A stretch of DNA of 64,000 nt. It comes from Streptomyces cellostaticus (GTDB lineage Bacteria > Actinomycetota > Actinomycetes > Streptomycetales > Streptomycetaceae). A program made the position numbers and the translations under genes. This document shows positions 18,064-26,913 of this stretch, piece after piece. Within the stretch, counting starts at the first letter, position 1; each line of letters opens with the position of its first letter. The DNA lies in contig NZ_KQ948035.1 in NCBI RefSeq assembly GCF_001513965.1, forward strand, positions 6,041-70,040, in the 5' to 3' direction. The notes under the pieces were generated by a model. That model saw nothing but the letters and a program-made list of their open reading frames with translations, was not told where the DNA came from and did no database searches.

Positions 18064-19373
18064 ATCGTGGCGTACGGCATCGGCAGGGGCGGCCCCGGCA
18101 TCGCAAGCCTCGTGGATGCCGGCGGTCTCCGGTGGGGCACTGCGCTGGTGTCCCGCTCGGCCGACCGTGGTGTTGGCGGTGGAGTCTGCGGCCGTCGGCC
18201 CCTGCGCTTGCTGCGGGGTGTGCGCTGGGGCCACCAAAGGACGTAGGCGGCGGAGCCGAGCGCGAAGGCGAGGCGGATGAAGCCCTGGGCGGAATCGGAG
18301 GGGACCAGCAGGGCGCTGCCGTAGAGGGAGATGAGGGCGATCCAGCTGACCCAGGGCACCAGGCGGCGCTGGCCGATCGAGTCCCAGATGAGGGTGCCGA
18401 GGAGGACCGAGGCGTTGTAGTAGGTGTACACACTCGGGTCCAGGACTATGCGGGCGTCGGCAGCGAGCAGTACGACCGCCGGCCAGCGGTGTCGGCGGAC
18501 GGCCAGTGCGCCCAGGGCCATTCCCAGCGCCATCTGGGCCGGACGGTCCCACCAGGGGGTGGCGGGGTCGTGCACGCCGAACCAGCGGAGGGAGGACGCG
18601 GGCTGGTTGGGAATGGTGAAGCGGGCAGCGGCCAGGGTCTCCATGTGGGTGAGGTAGAAGGGGAGCCAAGCGGCAGCCACCAGGCCGACCGTCCAGGCGG
18701 CGGAACGCAGGCGCGTGGGGCGTGGCTGTGCCAGGAGAAGGGGCAGGAAGCCGACCGCCCAGGGTTTGGAGTCGATCGCCAGGGCCAGGAAGACGCCGAC
18801 CGAGGTGCCTTTGCCACGGACCAGCGCCCGTACGGCCAGCGTGGTGAAGAACAGGGCCAGGACGTCGTCGAGGTGCGCGAAACGTACCGAGACCTCCACC
18901 CACATGGGGATGAAGGCCGCCCCGGCGATCAGCACCCGCTGCTGGAGGCGCTTGTGGTTGAGCCCGGTGCCCCGGTAGTGGTCGGCGGCGGCGCGGCCGA
19001 CCAGAACCAGGATGTACAGGCCCAGGCCGGACATGAAGGCGTCGGCGAGTTTCTCGCCCACCTCGGTGGGGAACGGTTCGAACAGCGCGGCCACCAGGAA
19101 GCTGACCGGGCCGATCTGTAGCTCGGGGTGGTTGGCGTAGAGCGCGAGGCCGCCGTCGGGTGTATGGCTGAAGAGCAGTTGCTGGCCGTTTCTCAGGTAG
19201 TGCCAGGACACGGCCCCATGGCGTTCGGCCACGACGAACCAGACGGCCGTCCACAGGGTCAGCAGCGCGTGGTGCCATCGCACCGGAGAGCGCCCGATCC
19301 GGCCGATGCGCCTTCGGTCCCTGCTGTCCTTGCTGTCCCTGGGCACGGCTTCCGCCGTCTCCCGGTTCCGCAC
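17940..19373 (-). CDS. Polytopic integral membrane protein (possible GT-C-like transferase)
   Basis: About 477 residues with roughly nine or ten membrane segments starting at HHALLTLWTAVWFVVAE. After the last one (GSAAYVLWWP), the frame continues through a basic tail into about 95 Pro/Arg/Ser-rich residues of poor coding quality, so the true C-terminus may lie near 18200. GTG 19373 has GGAAGG upstream; an in-frame ATG at 19430 is an alternative. The topology resembles polyprenol-dependent GT-C/GT87 mannosyltransferases, but no catalytic loop motif is certain. The next gene on this side is divergent. Confidence 0.7.
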   Translation of the reverse strand: MRNRETAEAVPRDSKDSRDRRRIGRIGRSPVRWHHALLTLWTAVWFVVAERHGAVSWHYLRNGQQLLFSHTPDGGLALYANHPELQIGPVSFLVAALFEPFPTEVGEKLADAFMSGLGLYILVLVGRAAADHYRGTGLNHKRLQQRVLIAGAAFIPMWVEVSVRFAHLDDVLALFFTTLAVRALVRGKGTSVGVFLALAIDSKPWAVGFLPLLLAQPRPTRLRSAAWTVGLVAAAWLPFYLTHMETLAAARFTIPNQPASSLRWFGVHDPATPWWDRPAQMALGMALGALAVRRHRWPAVVLLAADARIVLDPSVYTYYNASVLLGTLIWDSIGQRRLVPWVSWIALISLYGSALLVPSDSAQGFIRLAFALGSAAYVLWWPQRTPRSKRRGRRPQTPPPTPRSAERDTSAVPHRRPPASTRLAMPGPPLPMPYATMCSVGSVCSSAQWSPWSGGAWPGRTFMATARNSSGRTTTRP

Positions 19374-19715
19374 GTTCCGTCCTTCCCCTCCGCCCGCCTC
19401 CGGCGTGGGGACGGCCGAGGACCCGGGCACAGCGCGGCGTCACCCCTCTAGAGGGATACCGAACGCTGTGGGTTCCTCAAGGCGCGGTTTCCTGTTGGCT
19501 TTCCTTTGCCCAGGTGATGCACCGCCCCTTGCAAAATCCCCGATGTCGGCCGAGACGGTGGACCTGCACGTGCCCGCCGGCGCCGAGATCGTCTTCGCTC
19601 CGCCAGTTGCGCGGGCGGGGCTGCCCGGTCGCCGCTGACTGTGCGCCCGCCAGGTTGACCCTCCCCCTACGTCAGGCTTGAGGCTGTGACCGGACGAAAG
19701 GGCAGGGGCAAGGGC
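19374..19715. other. Divergent intergenic region with 12-bp palindrome
   Basis: 342 bp between the membrane-protein and TipA-like genes. It holds a perfect palindrome CCCTCTAGAGGG at 19444-19455, close to the membrane-protein start, as a possible operator. It also holds the MerR-type promoter listed separately. No convincing gene was seen. Confidence 0.45.
19655..19685 (+). promoter_or_regulatory. Candidate MerR/TipA-type promoter with 19-bp spacer
   Basis: A TTGACC -35 hexamer is followed by a 19-bp spacer and a weak -10 (GAGGCT). Within the spacer is a near-palindrome CCTACGTCAGG. Over-long 19-bp spacers with a central dyad are characteristic of promoters untwisted by MerR-family regulators, and this one precedes a MerR-family gene, so autoregulation is likely. 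The -10 match is poor. Confidence 0.45.
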
Positions 19716-20516
19716 ATGGGCTATTCCGTGGGACAGGTCGCGGCGTTCGCCGGGGTGACCGTGCGGACACTGCACCACTACGACAAGGCGGGGCTGCTGT
19801 CGCCCGGCGAACGCAGTCCCGTCGGCTACCGCTACTACAGCGACGCCGACCTGGCCCGCCTCCAGCAGATCCTCTTCTACCGGGAACTGGACTTCCCCCT
19901 GGACGAGATCGCCGCCATCCTTCAGGACCCCGAGGCCAACGCCCTGGACCATCTCCGGTCCCGGCAGCGGCAGTTGAGCGAGCAGATCGCCCGGCTGCAG
20001 CGGCTGGCCCAGGTGGCCGAGCGGGCCATCGAGGTCCAGCAGACCGGGGTGTCACTCACCCCCGAGGAGCGCTTCGAGGTCTTCGGTGAGGTCGCGTTCG
20101 ACCTCAGTTACGCCACCACGGCCCAGCTGAAGTGGAGTGACTCACCGGGGTATCGCGAGGCGATGGGGCGCGCCGACGCCCACACCAAGGAGGACTGGCG
20201 GCAGCTCATGGCCGAGGCGGCGGCCTGGCGGAACGAACTGCTGGCCGCCTTCGACGACGGCGAACCCGCCGACGGCATCCGGGCCATGGACCTCGCCGAG
20301 GACCACCGCCACCACCTGGGCCGCTGGTTCCTGTCGTGCGGGCCCGCCGTACACCGGCGCATCGCGGACGACCTGCTCGCCGACCCGCGCGCCTTCGCCC
20401 TCCTCGTCCCACCGTCGCAACAGCGCCCGGACCTCGCTGCCTATCTGTGCAAGGCGGTCCACGCCAACGCGTCCCGCCACGACGGTTCCGGCGCCGAATC
20501 CGAGGAGGACCGTTGA
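19716..20516 (+). CDS. MerR-family regulator, TipA type (HTH + TipAS antibiotic-binding domain)
   Basis: 266 residues. The N-terminal MerR helix-turn-helix is YSVGQVAAFAGVTVRTLHHY, followed by a dimerization coiled coil with many Q/R/L heptads. A TipAS-type effector domain begins at LTPEERFEVFGE. It keeps a Cys in FLSCGPAVHRRIADD, where TipA has its drug-attaching Cys region. TipA-like proteins sense thiopeptides, albicidin or other hydrophobic drugs and switch on resistance genes. ATG 19716 matches the family start; GTG 19686 is upstream in frame. Its stop overlaps the glycosyltransferase start. Confidence 0.88.
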   Translation: MGYSVGQVAAFAGVTVRTLHHYDKAGLLSPGERSPVGYRYYSDADLARLQQILFYRELDFPLDEIAAILQDPEANALDHLRSRQRQLSEQIARLQRLAQVAERAIEVQQTGVSLTPEERFEVFGEVAFDLSYATTAQLKWSDSPGYREAMGRADAHTKEDWRQLMAEAAAWRNELLAAFDDGEPADGIRAMDLAEDHRHHLGRWFLSCGPAVHRRIADDLLADPRAFALLVPPSQQRPDLAAYLCKAVHANASRHDGSGAESEEDR

Positions 20517-21724
20517 GAATCACCATCGCCACGGCCGGGTCGCGCGGCGACGTCGCGCCCTACACCGGCCTGGGCGCCGCACTGCGCCACGCCGGGCACG
20601 AGGTCGCCGTGGCCACCACCGGGGCCTACGCACCCCTCGTCCGCGAAGCCGGGCTGGAACTCCGTGACCTGCCCGCCGTCCCACGGGCGGACCAAGGCGT
20701 CACCGACCGCCGTGAACTGATGCGCAGCGCGGCCGCGTTCATCACCGAACTGGGCCAGGGGTTCACGGATGCCGTGGGCAACGACACGGACCTGCTCCTG
20801 CTTTCGGCCACCACGGCCCCGTTCGGCTGGCACCTCACCGAGGCGACGGGCCTGCCGAGCCTCGGTGTGTACCTGCAGCCCACCACGCCCACCGGCGCCT
20901 TCCCGCCCCCCGTCACGGGCACCCGTTCGCTGAGCCGCCCGGGCAACCGGCTGGCCGGCCGCCTGGCCCTGCGCATAACCGACCGCCTCTACGCGCAGGC
21001 GGTGGTACGGCTGCGCGAGCGCCTGGGTCTGCCGCCGCTCACCGCCTCGGCGATGCGCCGCCGCCAGGAAGAGGCCGACTGGCCGATCCTGCACGGCTTC
21101 AGCACCGCCCTGGTACCCCGCCCCACAGACTGGCGCCCCGGGCTCCAGATCGCGGGCACCTGGTGGCCCCACCACACCCCCACCGCCCAACTGCCCGCCA
21201 CCCTGGAGGACTTTCTCGCAGCCGGGCCCCGGCCGGTCCTCATCGGCTTCGGCAGCATGGCGGCCGGCGACGGGGAGCGCCTGAGCGAACTCGCCGTACG
21301 GGCCCTGCGCCGGGCCGGGCTGCGCGGCATCCTCCAGTCCGGGCGGGCGGGACTCGTGGCCGACGCGGACTGTGACGACGTCCTCACCATCGGGGACGTA
21401 CCGCACGCCCTGCTCTTCCCCCGGCTGGCCGCGGTGGTCCATCACGCCGGGGCGGGCACCTCGGCGGCGGCCCTGCGTGCCGGGGTGCCCGCGGTGACCG
21501 TGCCGGTCACCGCGGACCAGCCGTTCTGGGCTGCACGGCTCGCGGCGCTCGGGGCTGCCCCCGACCCGATCCCGTTCCGCTCCCTCACCGCCGAACGGCT
21601 CGCCGACGCGCTCAGCCGAGTCGTACGGCAGCTGTCGTATGCCCGGGCCGCCGAGACAGCGGCCCGGCACATGGCGACGGAGGACGGCGTGGGACGGGCC
21701 CTGGAGCGGATACAGCTGCTGTAG
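20513..21724 (+). CDS. GT1-family glycosyltransferase (macrolide/sterol UGT-like)
   Basis: 403 residues. The N-terminal signature ITIATAGSRGDVAPYTGLG is typical of UDP-sugar transferases acting on lipids or macrolides. The C-terminal donor-site motif includes HHAGAGTSAAALRAGVP and VPVTADQPFWAARLAALG. The TTG start has GAGGAGG upstream and overlaps the regulator stop by 4 bp. Coupling to a TipA-like drug sensor suggests a resistance or detoxification glycosyltransferase, which is inference. Confidence 0.88.
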   Translation: MRITIATAGSRGDVAPYTGLGAALRHAGHEVAVATTGAYAPLVREAGLELRDLPAVPRADQGVTDRRELMRSAAAFITELGQGFTDAVGNDTDLLLLSATTAPFGWHLTEATGLPSLGVYLQPTTPTGAFPPPVTGTRSLSRPGNRLAGRLALRITDRLYAQAVVRLRERLGLPPLTASAMRRRQEEADWPILHGFSTALVPRPTDWRPGLQIAGTWWPHHTPTAQLPATLEDFLAAGPRPVLIGFGSMAAGDGERLSELAVRALRRAGLRGILQSGRAGLVADADCDDVLTIGDVPHALLFPRLAAVVHHAGAGTSAAALRAGVPAVTVPVTADQPFWAARLAALGAAPDPIPFRSLTAERLADALSRVVRQLSYARAAETAARHMATEDGVGRALERIQLL

Positions 21725-21739
21725 CCCCCTGCCCCGCCG

Positions 21740-21757
21740 CCGGCATTCCGCTGCCGG
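21740..21757. terminator. Weak hairpin between convergent genes
   Basis: A 5-bp stem CCGGC / GCCGG with an 8-nt loop, shortly after the glycosyltransferase stop and facing the convergent membrane gene. It is short for a terminator. Confidence 0.3.
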
Positions 21758-21859
21758 AGGGAGCCGACCACGGCCACGGCGGCCTGGTCCGCGCCGGTCT
21801 CGCTCCTGCTGCCCCTGCTGTACGGGTTGTCCTACCTGGGCGGCGACGGTCCGACGTGG

Positions 21860-22288
21860 TCAGCTGCCGCCCACCCCCAGCGCGGCGAGCAGTACCAGGA
21901 CCAGGGACGTGGCACCGAACAGGCCGTGGGCGGCGACCACGGGGACGGGCAGGTGCCGTTCGGCCGGGGCCGTTTGCCCGGGGGCGCCCGGCGGAGTGGT
22001 CCGGTACACCGGGAGCCAGCGGGCGAACAGGGTGAAGCCGAGCAGGGCGACGGCGACGAGGATGCCGAAGGACGTCCAGGCCAGGGCCGACCGGTCGGCA
22101 GCGAGGTAGATGATCCAGACGACGAGGCCGGCGGCCGCGAGCAGGAAGTGGCCGAAGACGACCGGTGCGGGGAAATGGGTGGTCCGCGTCTGCTGCTGGC
22201 GCAGTCCTCCGCGGTTGATCCAGCGGGCGAGGAGGACGAATCCACCGAGGGCAGTGATCACCCAGGCGATCAGTGCAGCAATGTCCAT
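21860..22288 (-). CDS. Small four-TM membrane protein
   Basis: 142 residues with four hydrophobic helices (ALIAWVITALGGFVLLA; VVFGHFLLAAAGLVVWII; SFGILVAVALLGFTLFA; a C-terminal GLFGATSLVLVLLAALG). Two segments hold a conserved His near the membrane face (FGHFL, AAHGLFG), which could bind heme or metal. AGGAGG lies 6 nt upstream of ATG 22288. It sits 65 bp after the DUF2231 gene on the same strand, so probably in one operon. I recognise no named family. Confidence 0.75.
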   Translation of the reverse strand: MDIAALIAWVITALGGFVLLARWINRGGLRQQQTRTTHFPAPVVFGHFLLAAAGLVVWIIYLAADRSALAWTSFGILVAVALLGFTLFARWLPVYRTTPPGAPGQTAPAERHLPVPVVAAHGLFGATSLVLVLLAALGVGGS

Positions 22289-22352
22289 GCCGGCCTCCTG
22301 GGGTGCGGGTGCGGGTACGGGGACAGGGACGGGGAGGGGGACCGGGCAGCGG

Positions 22353-22898
22353 TCAGGACGTCCGGCCGGCGGGCCCGATGGGGCGGTATCCCTCAGCCTG
22401 GACGGACTCCTCGGCCACCCGCACGCCGTAGCGGTAGGCGAGCTTGCCGCCGAGGTAACCGGACAGACCGAGGGCGGCGAGCGAGACGGCGGAGAGCGCC
22501 AGCTGCCCGTAGCCGACGCCCTCCCGCTCCGGATATCCGCCGCTCTGCCGCCAGGCGAAATCGGCCGCGTACGCGGCCGTGACGGCGAGGTTCAGCGCCA
22601 TGTGCAGCACACCTGTGCGGAAGGCGGGTGTGCCGGTGGGGATGGCGAAGAGGTCGAGGAAACCGACGCAGGCGGCGGCCAGGGCGCCGAGCACGCCGAT
22701 GGCGATCAGCCAGGCCGAGCCGTGGGCCAGGAAGCCGGGTCGGTGCACGACCTGGGAGGCGATGTCGAAGACCAGGCTGCACACCCAGGCCCCGATCGGC
22801 ACGGTGACCAGGATCGGATGGAAAGGATGCCCGTACGGCCCCGCCAAGAGGCCGCTGACCGGCTGTTTCGCCTGCCGCGGAACGCTGTTCACCACCAT
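22353..22898 (-). CDS. DUF2231 membrane protein
   Basis: 181 residues with four membrane segments and the DUF2231 hallmark HPFHPILVTVPIGAWVCSLVFD near the N-terminus. Conserved His residues in helices (HPFHP, HMALN) suggest cytochrome-like metal or heme binding. ATG 22898 has GAGGTG upstream; a GTG 12 bp earlier is too close to its own Shine-Dalgarno sequence. It is divergent from a cysteine-cluster regulator that may control it. Confidence 0.82.
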   Translation of the reverse strand: MVVNSVPRQAKQPVSGLLAGPYGHPFHPILVTVPIGAWVCSLVFDIASQVVHRPGFLAHGSAWLIAIGVLGALAAACVGFLDLFAIPTGTPAFRTGVLHMALNLAVTAAYAADFAWRQSGGYPEREGVGYGQLALSAVSLAALGLSGYLGGKLAYRYGVRVAEESVQAEGYRPIGPAGRTS

Positions 22899-23035
22899 GT
22901 GGCACCTCACCCTCGAGCTGCCTATGACCTATTTCACCCACCATTGTTGGTCTTATTCGCCGGACGGGTCAAGCACACTGGTCAGCCCCCTCTCCGAGCC
23001 CTTCCGCAGCCACCCTGCGGAGTTACCGTGAACCC

Positions 23036-23839
23036 GTGACGTACGAACCGACCGCCGCTGCCTCCCCGCCCCCGACGGGCCTCGACGCGATGGCCGCGCT
23101 CGCCGTCCTGGGCGACGTCTCACGGCGCCGGCTGCTGGAGTTCGTCCGGCGGGCCCGGCGGCCGGTGACCCGTGAGGAGGCATCCGCCGCCGTCGGCATC
23201 TCCCGCAAGCTGGCGGCGTTCCACCTGGACAAGCTGGTCGCCTCCGGGCTGCTCCAGGCCCGCCACGGCGGCGACGGCCCGCGCCGGGTCGGCCGCGCCC
23301 CGAAGGTGTACGAACCGGCACCTCACACGGTCGCGCTCAGCCTGCCCCCGCGCCGGCCCGAACTGCTGGCCTCGCTGCTGGCCGAGGCGGTCACCACGCA
23401 GCGGCCCGGGGAGAGCGCCCGTGACGCTTCCGTGCGCATCGCCCGGGAACGGGGCGAGGCCCTCGGCGCCGAGGCCGCCGATGTCACCGGTGCCGAGCCT
23501 CCCGGCCACGGCGTCCACGCCTTCCTGGACGCCCTCGGCTTCGAGCCGGAGCCCGACGGCGAGGGCCGGACGGTGCTGCACAACTGCCCCTTCCATCCCG
23601 TCGCCGCCGAGGCGCCGGACCTGGTCTGCGGCATGAACCACGCGTTCCTGTGCGGCTACCTGGCCGCCTCCGGAACCGACGAGCTCACTGCCGTACTGGC
23701 CCCGCGCCCAGGGGTGTGCTGTGTGGAGCTCCGGACGACCCCGGGGGCGGGCGACGACGAGGCTCCGGACGCCGGCCGCTCAGGTTGCGCGCGGGACGAC
23801 TCCGATCAGAAGTCGTCGGCGCCGTTGCGCAGTTCGTAG
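23036..23839 (+). CDS. HTH regulator with C-terminal cysteine cluster (SufR-like, possible Fe-S sensor)
   Basis: 267 residues. The N-terminal ArsR/SufR-like winged helix is SRRRLLEFVRRARRPVTRE and on. The C-terminal half has spaced cysteines (HNCPFHP, LVCGMNHAFLCGY, PGVCCVEL). This resembles SufR-type regulators that ligate a [4Fe-4S] cluster and sense redox or iron state. The last 35 residues are polar and probably disordered. The GTG start has only a weak GGAG upstream. It is divergent from the DUF2231 gene across 137 bp, a likely target. Confidence 0.82.
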   Translation: MTYEPTAAASPPPTGLDAMAALAVLGDVSRRRLLEFVRRARRPVTREEASAAVGISRKLAAFHLDKLVASGLLQARHGGDGPRRVGRAPKVYEPAPHTVALSLPPRRPELLASLLAEAVTTQRPGESARDASVRIARERGEALGAEAADVTGAEPPGHGVHAFLDALGFEPEPDGEGRTVLHNCPFHPVAAEAPDLVCGMNHAFLCGYLAASGTDELTAVLAPRPGVCCVELRTTPGAGDDEAPDAGRSGCARDDSDQKSSAPLRSS

Positions 23840-23980
23840 GTCCAGGGCGGGCCGTCCTCGCGGGTGGCGGTGGTGGCGACGTCCTGGGCAGTTACGGGAC
23901 TGGAACGAGGCTTCCGGTCTGGTTGAGCGTCGCCGCGAAATTACAGCTCAGGTCCATGACAAGGTGGCTAGTGTGATCAG

Positions 23981-24886
23981 GTGACAGATTTCAGCATCCT
24001 CGGTGACAGCACGGAATGGCAGAAGGACTTCGAGCGGCGGCTACGCGCCTCGTACACGGCGGCCGGGTTCGATGCGGCCGCGGCGGAGCGCATGATCGAG
24101 GACGTACGCGCCGGCATCGGTGACTGGACCGTCGCCGAGATCACGGACGCCGGGACCCGAGTGGGATACGTCGCCGTGGTCGTGTCCGACAACAACGGCG
24201 CGCTCGCGGGCCGTATCGGCGACCTCCGCGTCGACGGGCCCCACACGGGCCGGGGGCACGAGCAGGCCGCCCGGGACTGGGCCGAGGGGTGGTGCGCGCA
24301 TCGCGGCGCACGCCGGCTGGACATACGGCTCACCGAGCCCGCCGGCGAACTGTTCGACGGCTACGGCGTCCGCGGCCAGCTCAGAATGCGGCACGTCAGC
24401 TCCCCGCCGGAACCACTCGACGGCGTCACCGCACGGCCGATGACACTGGCCGAATATCCCGAGTGGCTTGCCTCCGAGAAGGTCGCCTACGTCGCTGACA
24501 TCGTCCGGGCAGGCGCCATGAGCCCCGAGGAGGCCGTACGCAAGTCCGACCGCGACTTCGCCAAGTTGCTTCCCGAGGGCCTGGCGACGCCCGACAACAC
24601 ACTCCTGGTGCTCGAGACGGCGGGCGAGCAGATCGGCACCGGCTGGTTGAAGCACGGGTACCTCCCGGGGGTCACTTACGGCTACTCGCTGTACGTACAC
24701 GAGCAGCACCGCGGCAAAGGGTACGGGCGGGCCGCGATGGCGGCCGGCGAACAGGCCACGCTCGCAGCCGGCGACTCGACGCTGATGTTCACCGTGTGGG
24801 GCGGCAACGAGGTGGCCATGAATCTGTACACGAGCGCCGGCTACCAGGTCGTGGAGGAAAGCCGTTCCATCGACCTTTCCCGCTAG
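23981..24886 (+). CDS. GNAT-family N-acetyltransferase (tandem domains)
   Basis: 301 residues with two GNAT-like halves. The second carries a clear acetyl-CoA motif (YVHEQHRGKGYGRAAM) and a late NLYTSAGYQVVEE segment. In the first half the pyrophosphate loop is degenerate (VDGPHTGRGHEQAA), so it is probably inactive. A TAGTGT -10-like box ends 6 nt before the GTG start and no Shine-Dalgarno is seen, so a leaderless transcript is likely. Substrate unknown. Confidence 0.85.
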   Translation: MTDFSILGDSTEWQKDFERRLRASYTAAGFDAAAAERMIEDVRAGIGDWTVAEITDAGTRVGYVAVVVSDNNGALAGRIGDLRVDGPHTGRGHEQAARDWAEGWCAHRGARRLDIRLTEPAGELFDGYGVRGQLRMRHVSSPPEPLDGVTARPMTLAEYPEWLASEKVAYVADIVRAGAMSPEEAVRKSDRDFAKLLPEGLATPDNTLLVLETAGEQIGTGWLKHGYLPGVTYGYSLYVHEQHRGKGYGRAAMAAGEQATLAAGDSTLMFTVWGGNEVAMNLYTSAGYQVVEESRSIDLSR

Positions 24887-25075
24887 GCGCCTTGACGCGA
24901 CTCACCACGGCACGACGGTCCGTCGCCGACCTCCGACTCCCTGGTGCCGGCGGCGCCTTGCCGAAGTGCGAGGTGTCACCGGGGACGACTGGCGCGTTGA
25001 ATGGCGAGCCGGTCATTCCCTCCCGTAGGGTCGGGGCGCGTTGTGCCCCAAGAAAACCTCTTTGGGAGGATTCGA

Positions 25076-25339
25076 ATGATTAAGTCATCCCGGATTGCAG
25101 CTATCACGTTTCTCGCTGTCGGCGGACTCGGTGTATCCGCGCCCCATGCTTCGGCAGCCGCCCCTCGTGTGGATCCTGTTCCGGTGGGTGGCCTGGTTGC
25201 CGGTCCGATGCAGTTCCCGCCGCTGCCCGCCGGTGTCAACCGCGACGGGTCGCCCACCGGTGGAGCCCTGTACAGCCTTGCGAATCCCATCGGCTTCGGG
25301 CCGCTCAATGTCGCCGTCCCTGCAGTGGGCCTGCTGTAG
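25076..25339 (+). CDS. Small secreted protein (87 aa)
   Basis: A Sec signal peptide (RIAAITFLAVGGLGVSAPHASA) is followed by about 58 mature residues rich in Pro, Gly and Val, with no Cys. GGGAGG lies 7 nt upstream of ATG 25076. It is larger than and unlike the chaplins, and I recognise no family. It ends before a strong terminator, so it is monocistronic. Confidence 0.75.
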   Translation: MIKSSRIAAITFLAVGGLGVSAPHASAAAPRVDPVPVGGLVAGPMQFPPLPAGVNRDGSPTGGALYSLANPIGFGPLNVAVPAVGLL

Positions 25340-25388
25340 AGCGGACTCGATCCGAAGCCGGATCATCTGGATGCGCAGCCTCAGCCCG

Positions 25389-25439
25389 CTGACAGCGGTA
25401 TCGGCGCCCGACTTGTAGACGGACGCCGATACCCGTCAG
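25389..25439. terminator. Strong bidirectional hairpin terminator
   Basis: Perfect 10-bp inner stem GGTATCGGCG (25397-25406) / CGCCGATACC (25424-25433), flanked by an outer CTGAC / GTCAG pairing. It lies between the small secreted protein gene and the convergent hydrolase remnant. Confidence 0.75.
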
Positions 25440-25440
25440 G

Positions 25441-25870
25441 TCAGGCCGGTGACGTAATGGCCCGGCCGAGATGCCGCGCGAAGAACCGGACCGCGCTGTC
25501 GGCCTCGAACCTGGGCAGCTCTTTATGCCTGCCCGCGTTGGCGTGCAACGTCTTCTCCTGCGAGGCGAAGGCGTCGAACAACGCCAGACCGGACTCGCGC
25601 GGGATGTGCTCGTCGTCCCACTGGAGCATGAACTCGATGGGGATGGTGATCTGCTTCGCCGTCTCGGCCAGAGCGTCGGGCCAGTGGAGACCGAAGACCG
25701 CGGCGGTGATCCTGGGATCGGCCGCCACGAACGGCACCCCTATCGCGGTGCCCATGTTCAGGCCGAAGTAGCCGACCGGCCCTTCGGCCCCGAACTCCGG
25801 AAGTTCCTGGAGGGCGTCCAGGGCCGCTTGCCACTCGGGCACGGCGCGCTCCGCCCGAACGCCCGCCCGC
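25441..25870 (-). pseudogene. Alpha/beta-hydrolase remnant, 5'-truncated and without nucleophile serine
   Basis: Only the C-terminal two-thirds of an alpha/beta hydrolase is recognisable (from about WQAALDALQELPEFG to the end). The nucleophile elbow reads GYFGLNMGT, so Ser of G-x-S-x-G is Asn. Upstream the frame turns into Arg/Gly-rich sequence without hydrolase features. A start codon exists only in that non-homologous part. Truncation plus loss of the catalytic Ser indicates a decayed gene. Confidence 0.65.
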
Positions 25871-25913
25871 CCAACCCTTTTCCCTGCCACGTGATCAGAA
25901 CTCCAGGCCTGCC

Positions 25914-26201
25914 CTACAGGCGAACGGCCATCTTCACGGTCACGTCGTCGCCTGCCGAGAGGCCCTGTGGTTTGCGTACAGCGTTCTTGAGCGGCAGCAG
26001 ATAGCCGCCGTCCTTGGGGAAGAGCGATGTCGTGAAGGTGATCTCGCCGATCCGGGCCTCGACAGGAATCACACCCCAGCCGTATGTGGCCATCGCGGCC
26101 ACCTCGCGGATGTCGGCGGACTCCTCGTCCGGCACGGTGGCGAAGTAATACGGTGACGGCCCACGCCATTCGATTACACGGGCGGCAAAAACGAGTTCCA
26201 T
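25914..26201 (-). CDS. DUF1905-domain protein
   Basis: 95 residues matching DUF1905 throughout: an N-terminal MELVFAARVIEWRGPSPYYF, the central YGWGVIPVEARIG, then TSLFPKDGGYLLPLKNAVRK. It is a small beta-barrel domain of unknown role. ATG 26201 fits the domain start; upstream in-frame ATGs at 26249 and 26267 are alternatives. It is intact although flanked by two broken genes. Confidence 0.8.
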   Translation of the reverse strand: MELVFAARVIEWRGPSPYYFATVPDEESADIREVAAMATYGWGVIPVEARIGEITFTTSLFPKDGGYLLPLKNAVRKPQGLSAGDDVTVKMAVRL

Positions 26202-26336
26202 GACGTCATTGCCGTTCCTCGAGGAAGGCCAGGTCGCCTCAGCGTACATGCGGTCCCACGACTCCATAGGAAGTAGGCGTGCAGGGTGTCGAAGCCGGCG
26301 CTGATGGACTGCAGCACGGCGGCGGTCACGCCCCAG

Positions 26337-26869
26337 CCATCCCCTGGCCCGGCGTGAGTACGAAGCACACGGCCTGCCCTTTCACGACGTCGCCCCACGC
26401 CGTGGGGAGCCTCGCCGAAGCGTGCACGGTGATCCGGCGGTTGTGGACCGAGGCCGAACCGTTCGACTTCCACGCCACCTACCATCACCTCACCGGAGCG
26501 TTCGGCAACCCCAAACCCGTCCAGCGCCCCCACCCGCCGATCCTCATGGGCGGACGCTCGTCCGCGACGCTTCGCGTGGCCGCCGAGCACGCCGACCTCT
26601 GGAACATCCCGGGCGGCGACATCGACGACGCCATCCGCCGCAGCGCACTGCTGGACCGCTACGGCGCCGAGATCGGCCGCGACCCCGCCCCGGTCACCCG
26701 CTCGATCCACCTGCCCGTCTCCTACGACCGGCCCGGTGCCACCCGGGATGCGATCGGTGACGCGATCGACGCCGGCTTCCGGCACATCGTCCTCGGACTG
26801 CCGGCGCCTTACCCCCGCTGGCGTCGCACAGTGGGTCACCGACGAACTCATCAGCACGTCGGCCTGAGC
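26337..26869 (+). pseudogene. Luciferase-like (LLM, F420-type) oxidoreductase remnant with two frameshifts
   Basis: The central part (RRLWTEAEPFDFHATYHHL, then RPHPPILMGG) is typical of F420-dependent LLM flavoproteins. The preceding segment REYEAHGLPFHDVAPR is in another frame, needing a shift near 26410. The C-terminus AGVAQWVTDELISTSA plus stop is restored only by dropping one C in the C-run near 26816. The N-terminal half of the family is missing. No intact reading frame exists. Confidence 0.7.
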
Positions 26870-26913
26870 ACCTTGGCCTTGTGTATGCTCCCGTCGCCGA
26901 ACGGGAGGTTCAC

